Source of the DNA: Lachnospiraceae bacterium
Lineage (GTDB): Bacteria; Bacillota; Clostridia; Lachnospirales; Lachnospiraceae
DNA: 47,118 nucleotides
Assembly: GCA_003979345.1 (NCBI GenBank)
Contig: RYVZ01000026.1
Location: 1-47,118, forward strand
Direction of reading: 5' to 3'
Positions 25,169 to 33,435 of the stretch are shown in pieces. The notes under the pieces are model-generated. The model saw only the letters and a list, made by a program, of their open reading frames with translations, was not told the origin of the DNA and did no database searches. Position 1 is the first letter of the stretch. Each line of letters begins with the position of its first letter. The translations under genes and the position numbers were made by a program.

Positions 25169-25912
25169 ATGTCATTAACAGGAAAAACAGCGGTTGTGAC
25201 CGGGGCTTCGCGCGGAATCGGCAGGGCGGTCGCACTGCGTCTGGCGCGGGAGGGTGCGTTTGTCATCATAAATTATAACGGATCGGAAGAAAAAGCAAAA
25301 CAGGTGCTTTCGGAAATAGAAGGACAGGGCGGAACCGGTGAGGTGTATCAATGCGACGTTTCCGATTATGGACAGTGTGAAGCGTTTATCAAGACTGTGA
25401 TCAAAGAGCATGGTTCTTTGGACATTTTGGTCAATAACGCAGGCGTCACGAGAGACGGTCTGCTCATGGCAATGTCGGAGGAGGATTTTGACCGCGTACT
25501 CGATACCAACTTAAAGGGCGTATTTCATACGATCCGCTTCGCAGCAAGGCAGATGTTGAAACAGCGCAGCGGCCGTATCATCAATATGGCGTCCGTTGTC
25601 GGTGTCAGCGGCAATGCAGGACAGGCAAATTATGCGGCGTCAAAGGCGGGGGTCATCGGGCTTACGAAATCGGCGGCAAAGGAACTGGCGTCCCGCGGCA
25701 TCACGGTCAACGCGGTAGCGCCGGGGTTTATTGAGACGGATATGACGGCGGAGCTTTCCGAAGATGTGAAAGCAGGCGCGATGACACAGATTCCGCTCGG
25801 TCATTTTGGTACTCCGGAGCAGGTTGCGGCGGCAGTCGTGTTTCTGGCGTCGGAAGATGCGGCTTATATCACCGGACAGGTACTGCATGTGGACGGCGGG
25901 ATGGTAATGTAA
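25169..25912 (+). CDS. fabG: 3-oxoacyl-ACP reductase
   Basis: This 247-aa short-chain dehydrogenase reduces 3-ketoacyl-ACP with NADPH. Rossmann motif TGASRGIG (11-18), NNAG (89-92) and the catalytic Ser142, Tyr155 and Lys159 (YAASK) are present, along with VAPGFIETDMT and HVDGGMVM. Length is exactly that expected. ATG 25169 follows ggagagag. It is 31 bases before fabF. Confidence 0.97.
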   Translation: MSLTGKTAVVTGASRGIGRAVALRLAREGAFVIINYNGSEEKAKQVLSEIEGQGGTGEVYQCDVSDYGQCEAFIKTVIKEHGSLDILVNNAGVTRDGLLMAMSEEDFDRVLDTNLKGVFHTIRFAARQMLKQRSGRIINMASVVGVSGNAGQANYAASKAGVIGLTKSAAKELASRGITVNAVAPGFIETDMTAELSEDVKAGAMTQIPLGHFGTPEQVAAAVVFLASEDAAYITGQVLHVDGGMVM

Positions 25913-25943
25913 CAGGACGGAAAAAACGAAAGGAAAATCGCAG

Positions 25944-27182
25944 ATGAAAAGAAGAGTCGTTGTGACAGGTCTTGGGGCGGTAACGCCGATCGGAAATACC
26001 GTGGGAGAATTCTGGGCTTCCGTAAAAGAGGGAAAAGTCGGTATCGGTGCGATCACAAAATTTGACACCACGGATTATAAAGTAAAAATAGCGGCCGAGG
26101 TCAAGGATTTTGTCGCAAAAGACCGTATGGATTTCAAGGCGGCAAAAAGAATGGAGTTGTTTTCTCAATATGCGGTCGCTGCCGCAAATGAGGCGTTTGC
26201 GGATGCCGGCATTGACATGGAAAAAGAGGACGCATTCCGCGCGGGTGTGATCATCGGTTCGGGGATTGGCAGCCTTCAGATGGAGGAGAGCGAGTACCAA
26301 AAGATCTTGACAAAGGGACCGTCGAGAGTCAATCCGCTGATGGTGCCGCTCATGATCTCGAATATGGCGGCGGGAAATGTTTCGATTCAGTTAGGGCTTA
26401 GGGGAAAATGCACGAATGTCGTGACGGCATGTGCGACCGGCACAAATTGCATCGGCGATGCGTTCCGCGCGATCCAGTATGACGATGCGGATATTATGGT
26501 CGCAGGCGGTACGGAGGGCTGCATCTGCCCGACCGGAGTCGCGGGATTCACCGCATTGACGGCACTTACGACTGAGGAAGATCCTCTGCGCGCCTCAATC
26601 CCGTTTGACAAGGACAGGAGCGGTTTTGTGCTTGGCGAGGGCGCAGGTATCGTCGTACTTGAAGAACTATCCCATGCAAAAGCGCGCGGGGCACATATCT
26701 ATGCGGAAGTGGCCGGATATGGCTCTACAAGTGATGCCTATCATATTACTTCGCCCGCGGAAGATGGGAGCGGTGCGGCTAAAGCCATGGAACTTGCGAT
26801 GAAGGAGGCAGGCGTTTCACCGAAGGACGTTACCTATATCAATGCGCACGGAACGGCAACCCACCATAATGATCTGTTTGAGACTAGAGCGATCAAGGCT
26901 GCATTCGGCGAGGCGGCAAAGGATGTCGTGATCAATTCGACGAAGTCCATGATTGGACATCTGCTTGGCGCGGCTGGCGGCGTGGAGCTTGTCACCTGTG
27001 TGAAGACGATTCAGGACGGATTCATTCATCAGACGGTGGGAACACGAACGCCGGATGAGGAATGCGACTTAAACTATGCGATCGGTGCGCCGGTTAAAAA
27101 GGATGTCCGTTATGCCATGTCAAATTCATTGGGCTTTGGCGGGCATAACGCGACGCTGCTGATCAAGAAATATGAAGAGTAA
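25944..27182 (+). CDS. fabF: Beta-ketoacyl-ACP synthase II
   Basis: This 412-aa elongating condensing enzyme has the Cys-His-His triad: Cys163 (TACATGTNC), His302 (INAHGTATHHND) and His339 (TKSMIGHLLGAAGG). N-terminal RRVVVTGLGAVTPIG and C-terminal SNSLGFGGHNATL are canonical. It extends acyl-ACP chains by condensation with malonyl-ACP. ATG 25944 follows gaaaggaaaa. It is 113 bases before accB. Confidence 0.97.
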   Translation: MKRRVVVTGLGAVTPIGNTVGEFWASVKEGKVGIGAITKFDTTDYKVKIAAEVKDFVAKDRMDFKAAKRMELFSQYAVAAANEAFADAGIDMEKEDAFRAGVIIGSGIGSLQMEESEYQKILTKGPSRVNPLMVPLMISNMAAGNVSIQLGLRGKCTNVVTACATGTNCIGDAFRAIQYDDADIMVAGGTEGCICPTGVAGFTALTALTTEEDPLRASIPFDKDRSGFVLGEGAGIVVLEELSHAKARGAHIYAEVAGYGSTSDAYHITSPAEDGSGAAKAMELAMKEAGVSPKDVTYINAHGTATHHNDLFETRAIKAAFGEAAKDVVINSTKSMIGHLLGAAGGVELVTCVKTIQDGFIHQTVGTRTPDEECDLNYAIGAPVKKDVRYAMSNSLGFGGHNATLLIKKYEE

Positions 27183-27295
27183 GGAGCGGTTGGCGCCGTA
27201 ATAAGAACGCGATTTTTGCGGTGTGGCGACATTTGATCATGCGGACGCAGCGAGTGTGATAGAGAGGTTTGAATTACCGCAGGAGGAAAATCATC

Positions 27296-27934
27296 ATGGA
27301 ACTGGAACAGTTGATGCAATTGATCGACGCGGTCTCCGGGTCGAAGCTGACAGAGTTTCGATACGAGGAGAATGGCGTCAAGCTTTGCCTGAAAAAAGAA
27401 AGCAGTGTATCCGGACCGGCTGCAGGCAGTCTCGCTGCGGTGCCAGTATCGGCAGCAGGAATGACACCTATGTCGGAAACTGTGCAGGCAGCAGGAACAG
27501 CATACATGGCGGGAGCAGCAAATGTGCCGGGTGCATTGCAGACATCTAGAACGGCATATATGGCGGGAACCGCGAATATGTCGGAGACCGTGAATTCGAC
27601 GGCATCCGGGATCATGCAGACGGCGCCGGGAGCTCCGTCTGCAGCGGTGCATGTGACGGCGGAGGCAGCAGTTTTGCAGCCCAATGTGGAAAAGACTGAC
27701 GGCAATATCGTCAAGTCCCCCCTTGTGGGTGTGTTTTATGCGGCGCCCGCGGAGGACGCGAAGCCGTATGTGGCGGTTGGTGATACGGTTAAAAAAGGAC
27801 AGGTGCTTGCCTGCGTTGAGGCCATGAAACTGATGAATGAGATCGAGAGCGAATTTGACGGCATAGTAGCGGAAATTCTTGTGGAGAACGGGCAGGGAGT
27901 CGGCTACGGAGAGCCGCTGTTTGTGATCAGATAA
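27296..27934 (+). CDS. accB: Biotin carboxyl carrier protein of acetyl-CoA carboxylase
   Basis: This 212-aa carrier starts at ATG 27296 behind aggaggaaaa; an earlier in-frame ATG (27269) lacks a site. Residues 1-40 form the usual N-terminal helical segment. Residues ~45-140 are an unusually long Ala/Met/Thr/Gly-rich linker with repeats of the AYMAG-A/T-AN type. The biotinyl domain (~145-212) has EAMKLMNE with the biotin-accepting Lys178. It shuttles carboxybiotin between AccC and the AccDA carboxyltransferase. accC follows after 10 bases; fabZ, often located between these two, is not here. Confidence 0.96.
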   Translation: MELEQLMQLIDAVSGSKLTEFRYEENGVKLCLKKESSVSGPAAGSLAAVPVSAAGMTPMSETVQAAGTAYMAGAANVPGALQTSRTAYMAGTANMSETVNSTASGIMQTAPGAPSAAVHVTAEAAVLQPNVEKTDGNIVKSPLVGVFYAAPAEDAKPYVAVGDTVKKGQVLACVEAMKLMNEIESEFDGIVAEILVENGQGVGYGEPLFVIR

Positions 27935-27944
27935 GGGGTGCGGC

Positions 27945-29306
27945 ATGATCAAAAAGGTGTTGGTGGCAAACCGGGGAGAGATTGCCGTGCGTATTATCCG
28001 CGCCTGTCGTGAGATGGGAATCGAGACGGTTGCGGTCTATTCAGAAGCGGATGCGGAGGCACTGCACACAAAGCTTGCAGATGAGGCGGTCTGTATCGGA
28101 CCGGCACCGGCGGCTGAAAGTTACCTGAAGATGGAAAGGATCATCAGCGCCACGATCATATCGGGAGCTGACGCGATTCATCCCGGATATGGCTTTTTAT
28201 CGGAAAACAGCGTCTTTGCAAGACTTTGCGAGAAGTGTAACATCACCTTGATCGGACCCGGTTCTGAGGTCATTGCAAGAATGGGCGATAAACAACAGGC
28301 GCGCAATACGATGTTGGAAGCGGGCGTGCCGATCGTACCGGGAAGCACGGAGCCGGTCATGGACGCAGAGACAGGAAAGAAGGAAGCTGCAGAAATCGGT
28401 TATCCGGTCATCATCAAGGCGGCGCTCGGCGGCGGCGGAAAAGGAATGCGTGTCGCCGCGCGTGAGGAAGAATTTGAGCAGGCGTTTCTGACAGCACAGA
28501 AAGAGGCGGAGGCGGCGTTTGCGAGCCGTGTGATGTATCTGGAACATTTTATTGAGCATCCGCGTCATATTGAATTTCAGGTTCTTGCCGACTCTTACGG
28601 CAATGTCATCCATCTCGGAGAGCGGGACTGCTCGATTCAGCGCAATCATCAAAAGATGATCGAGGAAGCGCCGTCCGCGGCGCTGTCCGAAGAATTGCGT
28701 GAGCGCATGGGAAATATGGCGGTTGCGGCGGCGAAGGCGGCAGGCTATGTGAGCGCAGGGACGGTTGAATTCTTATTGGAGCGGGATGAACATTTTTATT
28801 TTATGGAAATGAATACCCGCATACAGGTAGAGCATCCCGTGACGGAATGGGTCACAGGAATCGATCTGGTGAAAGAGCAGATTCGTATCGCATCGGGCAA
28901 AAAGCTTTCCTATGCGCAGGAAGAGGTGAAGCTGACCGGTCATGCGATCGAGTGCAGGATCAATGCGGAAAATCCGGCAAAGGGCTTCCGACCGTCGCCC
29001 GGAACGATCACGGATATGTATCTGCCGGGAGGCAAGGGAATCCGTGTTGATTCGGCAATCTATACAGGCTGTGAGATTCCTCCCTATTATGATTCGATGA
29101 TCGCCAAGCTGATCGTGTGGGCGAAAAATCGCAAAGAAGCGATCCGCAAACTGCAGAGCGCGCTCGGTGAGGTGATCATTGAGGGAATTGAAACGAATGT
29201 GGATTATCAATATGAACTGATCAATCATCCTGATTTTTTGGCAGGGAATACGGATATTACGTTCATCGAACAACATCAGCAGGAACTGCTTGATACGTGT
29301 GAATAG
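27945..29306 (+). CDS. accC: Biotin carboxylase of acetyl-CoA carboxylase
   Basis: This 453-aa ATP-grasp enzyme carboxylates biotin on AccB using bicarbonate and ATP. Motifs are VLVANRGEIAVRIIRACRE, IHPGYGFLSENSVFA, the glycine-rich lid KAALGGGGKGMRV, ERDCSIQRNHQK, MEMNTRIQVEHPVTE and AIECRINAENP. Length fits a stand-alone biotin carboxylase. ATG 27945 follows aggggtgcgg, 10 bases after accB, so the two are tightly coupled. Confidence 0.97.
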   Translation: MIKKVLVANRGEIAVRIIRACREMGIETVAVYSEADAEALHTKLADEAVCIGPAPAAESYLKMERIISATIISGADAIHPGYGFLSENSVFARLCEKCNITLIGPGSEVIARMGDKQQARNTMLEAGVPIVPGSTEPVMDAETGKKEAAEIGYPVIIKAALGGGGKGMRVAAREEEFEQAFLTAQKEAEAAFASRVMYLEHFIEHPRHIEFQVLADSYGNVIHLGERDCSIQRNHQKMIEEAPSAALSEELRERMGNMAVAAAKAAGYVSAGTVEFLLERDEHFYFMEMNTRIQVEHPVTEWVTGIDLVKEQIRIASGKKLSYAQEEVKLTGHAIECRINAENPAKGFRPSPGTITDMYLPGGKGIRVDSAIYTGCEIPPYYDSMIAKLIVWAKNRKEAIRKLQSALGEVIIEGIETNVDYQYELINHPDFLAGNTDITFIEQHQQELLDTCE

Positions 29307-29390
29307 AGCGTGAAAGGCGAAAAGATTTTCTAAGGCGTTGGCTGGTTGGCTGATACTGTAAAATTATGAAAACGGTCGGTGAGGCAAGTT

Positions 29391-31190
29391 ATGAAGCTGG
29401 ATATGTTCAAAAAGACGAAGCATACTGCTTCCAGAAAAAATGACAGTATCCGCGGGGAGAAGCATCCGAGTGTGCCGCGCGGGCTGCTGCGGAAATGCAA
29501 TAAATGCGGCAGTGCGATCATTGCGGAAGATGCGATCGCGGATTACTATATCTGCCCGAAATGCGGCGGATATTTTCGTGTGGATGCGTACAGCCGGATC
29601 GCGCGCATTGCGGATGAGGGTTCGTTTGAGGAATGGGATAACGGACTTTCAAGCGGCAACCCGATGAAATTTCGCGGCTATGAGGACAAAATAAAGGCGC
29701 TTCAGGAAAAAACGGGTCTTGATGAGGCTGTTGTCACGGGAGAGGCGCGGATTGACGGGCGCAGGGTCGTGCTGGGAGTCTGTGACGGACGTTTTATGAT
29801 GGCGAGTATGGGTGAGGTTGTCGGAGAAAAGATCGCCCGCGCCGTAGAGCGTGCCACGAAAGAAAAGCTTCCGGTTATTTTGTTTGCGTGCTCCGGCGGT
29901 GCGAGAATGCAGGAGGGGATTGTTTCTCTGATGCAGATGGCGAAGACGGCGGCGGCGCTCAAACGTCACAGCGACGAGGGGCTTTTATACATCAGTGTAT
30001 TGACCGATCCGACGACGGGCGGAGTGACGGCAAGCTTTGCGATGCTTGGGGATATTATTTTGGCGGAACCGAAAGCATTGATCGGTTTTGCGGGTCCGCG
30101 CGTCATTGAACAGACGATCGGTGAAAAGCTGCCGAAAGGTTTTCAGCGTGCGGAGTTTCTGCTTGAGCACGGGTTTATCGACGGAATCGTGGAGCGCGAT
30201 AAACTGCGCGGGACGCTCAGCACGATTTTGGCATTGCATGAGAATGCATGTAATGGTGGACATCGGCAGACGGCGGACGCGGGTATCGCCGGGGCTGACA
30301 GTGCAGCGGTACAAGTCGATGAGGGCGCCGGTATAAAAGAAATGAATTGCGAGCGTACGGATCATCCGGTATTTGCGGATCTTCATGGGGAAATCCATGT
30401 GTCGGGGCGCATGGAGGCATGGGAACGGGTGCAGCTTTCGCGCAGAAATGACCGTCCGGTAGGAAGCGATTATATCAGCGCATTGTTTGACGATTTTATG
30501 GAACTGCACGGCGACCGCTGCTTTGCGGATGACAAGGCAGTCATTGGGGGAATCGCATTTTTTCACGGCAGACCGGTGACGGTCATTGCACAGGCAAAGG
30601 GAAGCAATACCAAGGAAAATATTGAGCGGCATTTCGGGATGCCCTCTCCTGAAGGATACCGGAAAGCGCTGCGGCTGATGAAACAGGCGGAGAAATTTCA
30701 TCGCCCGGTCATCTGTTTTGTCGATACGCCGGGGGCGTTTTGCGGCTTAGAGGCGGAAGAACGCGGTCAGGGAGAGGCGATCGCGCGCAGTATTTATGAA
30801 ATGTCAGCATTGAAAACACCGATACTCTCAGTCGTGATCGGAGAGGGCGGGAGCGGAGGCGCGCTTGCAATGGCAACTGCGGATGAAGTGTGGATGCTCG
30901 AAAATGCCGTTTATTCGATTTTGTCGCCGGAGGGCTTTGCAAGCATCCTTTGGAAGGATAGCAAAAGAGCGAAAGAGGCGGCTGCGGTCATGCGCCTGAC
31001 TGCGGATGAATTGAAGGAGCAGGGGATCGTTGAGCTTGTTTTTGCGGAACCGGCGTTTTTTACGACAGAGTGTCTTGCCGAAGTTACCGGACAGCTTGAC
31101 AAAGAAATACGGCGTTTCATAGAACAATACGGTTCCTATAGCTCGGAAGAATTAGTAAAATACAGATACGAACGTTTTCGGAAATTATAA
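29391..31190 (+). CDS. accDA: Acetyl-CoA carboxylase carboxyltransferase, fused beta and alpha subunits
   Basis: This single 599-aa chain joins AccD and AccA, which move the carboxyl group from biotin to acetyl-CoA. Residues ~30-290 are AccD, with a four-Cys zinc finger (Cys36, 39, 55, 58), SGGARMQEG and DPTTGGVTASFAMLGD. A hydrophilic linker (~290-330) leads to AccA (~335-599), with MELHGDRCFADD, GMPSPEGYRKALRLM, FVDTPGAFCG, ERGQGEAIA and GEGGSGGALAM. ATG 29391 was chosen because gtgagg lies just upstream; GTG 29379 is also possible. Separate alpha and beta genes are the rule in model bacteria. The operon ends at a terminator directly behind the stop. Confidence 0.95.
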   Translation: MKLDMFKKTKHTASRKNDSIRGEKHPSVPRGLLRKCNKCGSAIIAEDAIADYYICPKCGGYFRVDAYSRIARIADEGSFEEWDNGLSSGNPMKFRGYEDKIKALQEKTGLDEAVVTGEARIDGRRVVLGVCDGRFMMASMGEVVGEKIARAVERATKEKLPVILFACSGGARMQEGIVSLMQMAKTAAALKRHSDEGLLYISVLTDPTTGGVTASFAMLGDIILAEPKALIGFAGPRVIEQTIGEKLPKGFQRAEFLLEHGFIDGIVERDKLRGTLSTILALHENACNGGHRQTADAGIAGADSAAVQVDEGAGIKEMNCERTDHPVFADLHGEIHVSGRMEAWERVQLSRRNDRPVGSDYISALFDDFMELHGDRCFADDKAVIGGIAFFHGRPVTVIAQAKGSNTKENIERHFGMPSPEGYRKALRLMKQAEKFHRPVICFVDTPGAFCGLEAEERGQGEAIARSIYEMSALKTPILSVVIGEGGSGGALAMATADEVWMLENAVYSILSPEGFASILWKDSKRAKEAAAVMRLTADELKEQGIVELVFAEPAFFTTECLAEVTGQLDKEIRRFIEQYGSYSSEELVKYRYERFRKL

Positions 31191-31219
31191 AAAAGTTTCG
31201 CTTTATGCGAAACTTTTTT
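31189..31219 (+). terminator. Rho-independent terminator of the fab-acc operon
   Basis: Stem gtttcgc (31195-31201) pairs with gcgaaac (31207-31213), extended by A and T tracts. It overlaps the accDA stop codon and could also work on the minus strand. Confidence 0.88.
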
Positions 31220-31250
31220 ATTGGGATAATCTTTATGACGACTCCGCCTG

Positions 31251-31635
31251 CTAAATAGCGATCCACCAACATACGCCGTATTTATCGATAACGGTGGCGC
31301 AGCATTTGCTCCAGGGCACTTCATGAATGGGTTCAATGACAACGCCCCCTTCCCTTAGCACATCGTATGCGTTCCTGACAGCGTCGGTACTTCCTAATTC
31401 AAATGCATTAAAAGTCATCGTCTGCCATTGCAGGCGATGGATCATGCTTATATCATACGGTTGTGGCGTCTCTGATACGGCAAGAATCGGTTCGCTGCCT
31501 ACTGATAACTCGCAATGTTCATACTCAGTCTGCGCGTCGTTCTTCATTTCAAAAGTCACTTTTGCCAAAAGCTCTGCAATATGTTTGAACCGCTTCCAAA
31601 CTGTTCATGACATATACCTGTGTATAGCATTTCAT
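31251..31635 (-). pseudogene. VOC/PhnB-like protein, frameshifted
   Basis: On the minus strand a gene starts at ATG 31635 behind aggtgacc and reads KCYTQVYVMNSLEAVQTYC then RAFG. It then loses frame near 31565-31570. The next frame continues AKVTFEMKNDAQTEYEHCELSV to WSKCCATVIDKYGVCWWI at 31251. The expected junction is AFGAKVTFEM; a loss of two bases (gcgc to gc) explains it. The joined ~127-aa product would match a PhnB-like vicinal-oxygen-chelate protein. Only one lesion is present, so a sequencing error is possible, but by sequence the gene is broken. Confidence 0.75.
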
Positions 31636-31734
31636 ATCCGGTCACCTCATATCTTTCTATGCACCCGTGTTGCATCCTGTCGCCCGGGAATGGGCTGCGC
31701 TAATATTGCGTGTATCAAGGGTCGTTGTACTGTT

Positions 31735-32172
31735 TCAGTGCGATTCCATTTCGCTCATCTGAAAGCTTTCGGATTTCAGATCACAGTAATGCCTGCCCTT
31801 TTCTGCAGTGAATTTCAGCACGCAGTAATCCGGATCCGTAACGCCCCGCTTATAAAACATGATATCTCCGGTACACCAAATTTCCTGTTTGACTGCAGCG
31901 TCCGTGAGAACTTCCATCGTCCCCGTCAGCATGATACCTTCATAACGGAATCGCCCTCTATTATAAAAATAGATACTTGCTTTAGGATTGCTCAAAAACT
32001 GCTGTGTGCGCATCGATGAAGTATTTGTCGAAAAATAAAAGCAGCGGCCTTCTATTTTGCGCGGTGCGAGCATCGCTTTCATATTCGGGAAACCGTCCTC
32101 GTCGACGGAAGCGATAAAGGCGGTTTTTTGCTTTTTTATAAACTCGGTCATGTGGGCGCTTGTCAGTTTCAT
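31735..32172 (-). CDS. Pyridoxamine 5'-phosphate oxidase-like (PPOX) flavin-binding protein
   Basis: This 145-aa protein has the split-barrel PPOX fold: FIKKQKTAFIASVDEDGFPNMKAM at the N-terminus, CFYFSTNTSSMRTQQFLSNPKASIYFYN in the middle and LTGTMEVLTD. Such proteins bind FMN or F420/heme and reduce small molecules, but the substrate here is unknown. The minus-strand start at 32172 follows aaggagaaaacgtt. A promoter (32241-32269) is close upstream, so it is likely a single-gene unit. Confidence 0.88.
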   Translation of the reverse strand: MKLTSAHMTEFIKKQKTAFIASVDEDGFPNMKAMLAPRKIEGRCFYFSTNTSSMRTQQFLSNPKASIYFYNRGRFRYEGIMLTGTMEVLTDAAVKQEIWCTGDIMFYKRGVTDPDYCVLKFTAEKGRHYCDLKSESFQMSEMESH

Positions 32173-32240
32173 AACGTTTTCTCCTTAGACGGCAGAAGCT
32201 TGAGACACGGCGTTTTACGGTTAAGTTGTTTATTAGTCAT

Positions 32241-32269
32241 ATTATGTCACAGCGGGGCATAAAAGGCAA
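32241..32269 (-). promoter_or_regulatory. Candidate promoter for the PPOX gene
   Basis: Minus strand: TTGCCT (32269-32264), 17 bases, CATAAT (32246-32241), ~70 bases before the start codon. Confidence 0.55.
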
Positions 32270-32314
32270 GGTCGTTTACGCAGATCATAAACAATGAAGC
32301 AACAGGTTTGCTCA

Positions 32315-32824
32315 TTATCTTTTCTTTCGTGTCAGGCAGATCCCGATCACTGACCCTATAAGAAGAAATGGCGCTAATCTGACAAACAGCCATTCAAACG
32401 CGTGAAAATAAACGCCGGCGACGAGGGTGTAAGGATCATGATCATTCCAGCCTAAATAGGGACTGTTTAATACGAATAAAATGACGGAGATAATGACGGT
32501 GAGTGCACATAACACGATGAACAGCCAATGAAAAAATTTCCTTTTTACGGTCTTTTTTTGTGCAAGCTGTAAGTTTATGAACTCCAGTTTTTCGGAAAGC
32601 GCTTTGAAGTCATCCGGTTTTGACTCAACAACAGTTTCTCCAAGCAGAGTGCTTACAGGTGTTTCAAGTACCTCCGATATGGAAATTAACATATCAGAAT
32701 CAGGAACTGATAATCCCTGTTCCCATTTAGAGATTGTCTGACGGACCACATTCAGCCGGACAGCAAGCTCTTCCTGGGAAAGTCCTTTTGACTTTCTAAT
32801 CGCTTTCAAAGTTTCATTTAACAT
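32315..32824 (-). CDS. XRE-family regulator with C-terminal membrane segments
   Basis: In this 169-aa protein residues 1-60 form a Cro/CI-type helix-turn-helix (LKAIRKSKGLSQEELAVRLNVVRQTISKWEQGLSVPD). A helix with ALSEKLEFINLQLAQKK follows, then two hydrophobic segments (~98-118 and ~140-162) and a basic end (LTRKKR). It is probably a membrane-tethered transcription regulator; the signal and targets are unknown. Neighbouring genes (PPOX, ferredoxin) are redox-related, but nothing ties it to them directly. Confidence 0.88.
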   Translation of the reverse strand: MLNETLKAIRKSKGLSQEELAVRLNVVRQTISKWEQGLSVPDSDMLISISEVLETPVSTLLGETVVESKPDDFKALSEKLEFINLQLAQKKTVKRKFFHWLFIVLCALTVIISVILFVLNSPYLGWNDHDPYTLVAGVYFHAFEWLFVRLAPFLLIGSVIGICLTRKKR

Positions 32825-32920
32825 GGTAGATAACCTTCTTTCTGTCAGTTGTTACCACGATTCTATGAGAAACCGCCCGTTGCTGCAAGCAACGTATCTT
32901 AACATTCCGGATAATCAATA

Positions 32921-32946
32921 AAAAAGAGCCGTCAGGCTCTTTTTTT
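32921..32946. terminator. Bidirectional-looking terminator between ferredoxin and XRE genes
   Basis: Perfect stem aaaaaagagcc / ggctctttttt around gtca. On the minus strand it ends the ferredoxin transcript. A second, slightly imperfect hairpin (ctcaaaaagaaca / tgttccttttgag, 32984-33013) lies directly after the ferredoxin stop. Confidence 0.8.
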
Positions 32947-33027
32947 GCATATAGCGTATTTTGACTCTTGTAAGGAAGTGCAGGCTCAAAAAGAACATGC
33001 TGTTCCTTTTGAGTGTCAGATCCTTTT

Positions 33028-33198
33028 TCAGCCTTCGGAGATTGCGCCAACCGGGCAGCCGCCTTCGCATGCACCACAGTCAATGCACTTTTCCGGATCT
33101 ACTTCGAATTTGCCGTCCCCCATGGAAATCGCGCCAACCGGGCAGGTAGCCTCGCATGCGCCACATGCTACACAGGCATCGCTGATTACTCTTGCCAT
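33028..33198 (-). CDS. 2[4Fe-4S] ferredoxin
   Basis: This 56-aa clostridial-type ferredoxin starts at ATG 33198 on the minus strand behind aaaggagga. It has two C-x2-C-x2-C-x3-C-P clusters, Cys9/12/15/19 and Cys38/41/44/48, each followed by VGAIS, and so holds two cubane clusters for low-potential electron transfer. The first half and second half are near-repeats, as in the whole family. It likely serves pyruvate:ferredoxin oxidoreductase, hydrogenase or radical-SAM reduction; the nearby PFL activase is one possible electron acceptor, by location only. Confidence 0.97.
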   Translation of the reverse strand: MARVISDACVACGACEATCPVGAISMGDGKFEVDPEKCIDCGACEGGCPVGAISEG

Positions 33199-33268
33199 AA
33201 TATGAATCCTCCTTTATGCTTGGTTAAAAATAGCGTCGGGATAAAAAACGTTCCCTTAAACAAATATT

Positions 33269-33297
33269 ATTCTAATACAAAAGATAGCCAGTGACAA
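33269..33297 (-). promoter_or_regulatory. Candidate promoter for the ferredoxin gene
   Basis: Minus strand: TTGTCA (33297-33292), 17 bases, TAGAAT (33274-33269), ~70 bases before the start. Confidence 0.6.
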
Positions 33298-33435
33298 GTA
33301 CAAATATAAGGAATTGCATTCAAAATATAGGAATTTTCAAAAGCACCGGTCGTCAAAAAAATATTTGATGCAAATCACAAATTTCAAAGCCGCCATAAAG
33401 AAAAAACGTATATGAGCATAGCCGTGCGATGCATC

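Noticed and set aside
27110..27952. 280-codon minus-strand open frame
   Set aside because: Antisense of fabF end and accB; Arg/His/Cys-rich translation typical of a shadow frame.
29985..30701. 238-codon minus-strand open frame
   Set aside because: Antisense of accDA; no ribosome site or recognisable motif.
31327..32019. 230-codon plus-strand open frame
   Set aside because: Antisense to the VOC pseudogene and the PPOX gene, which have clear family motifs.
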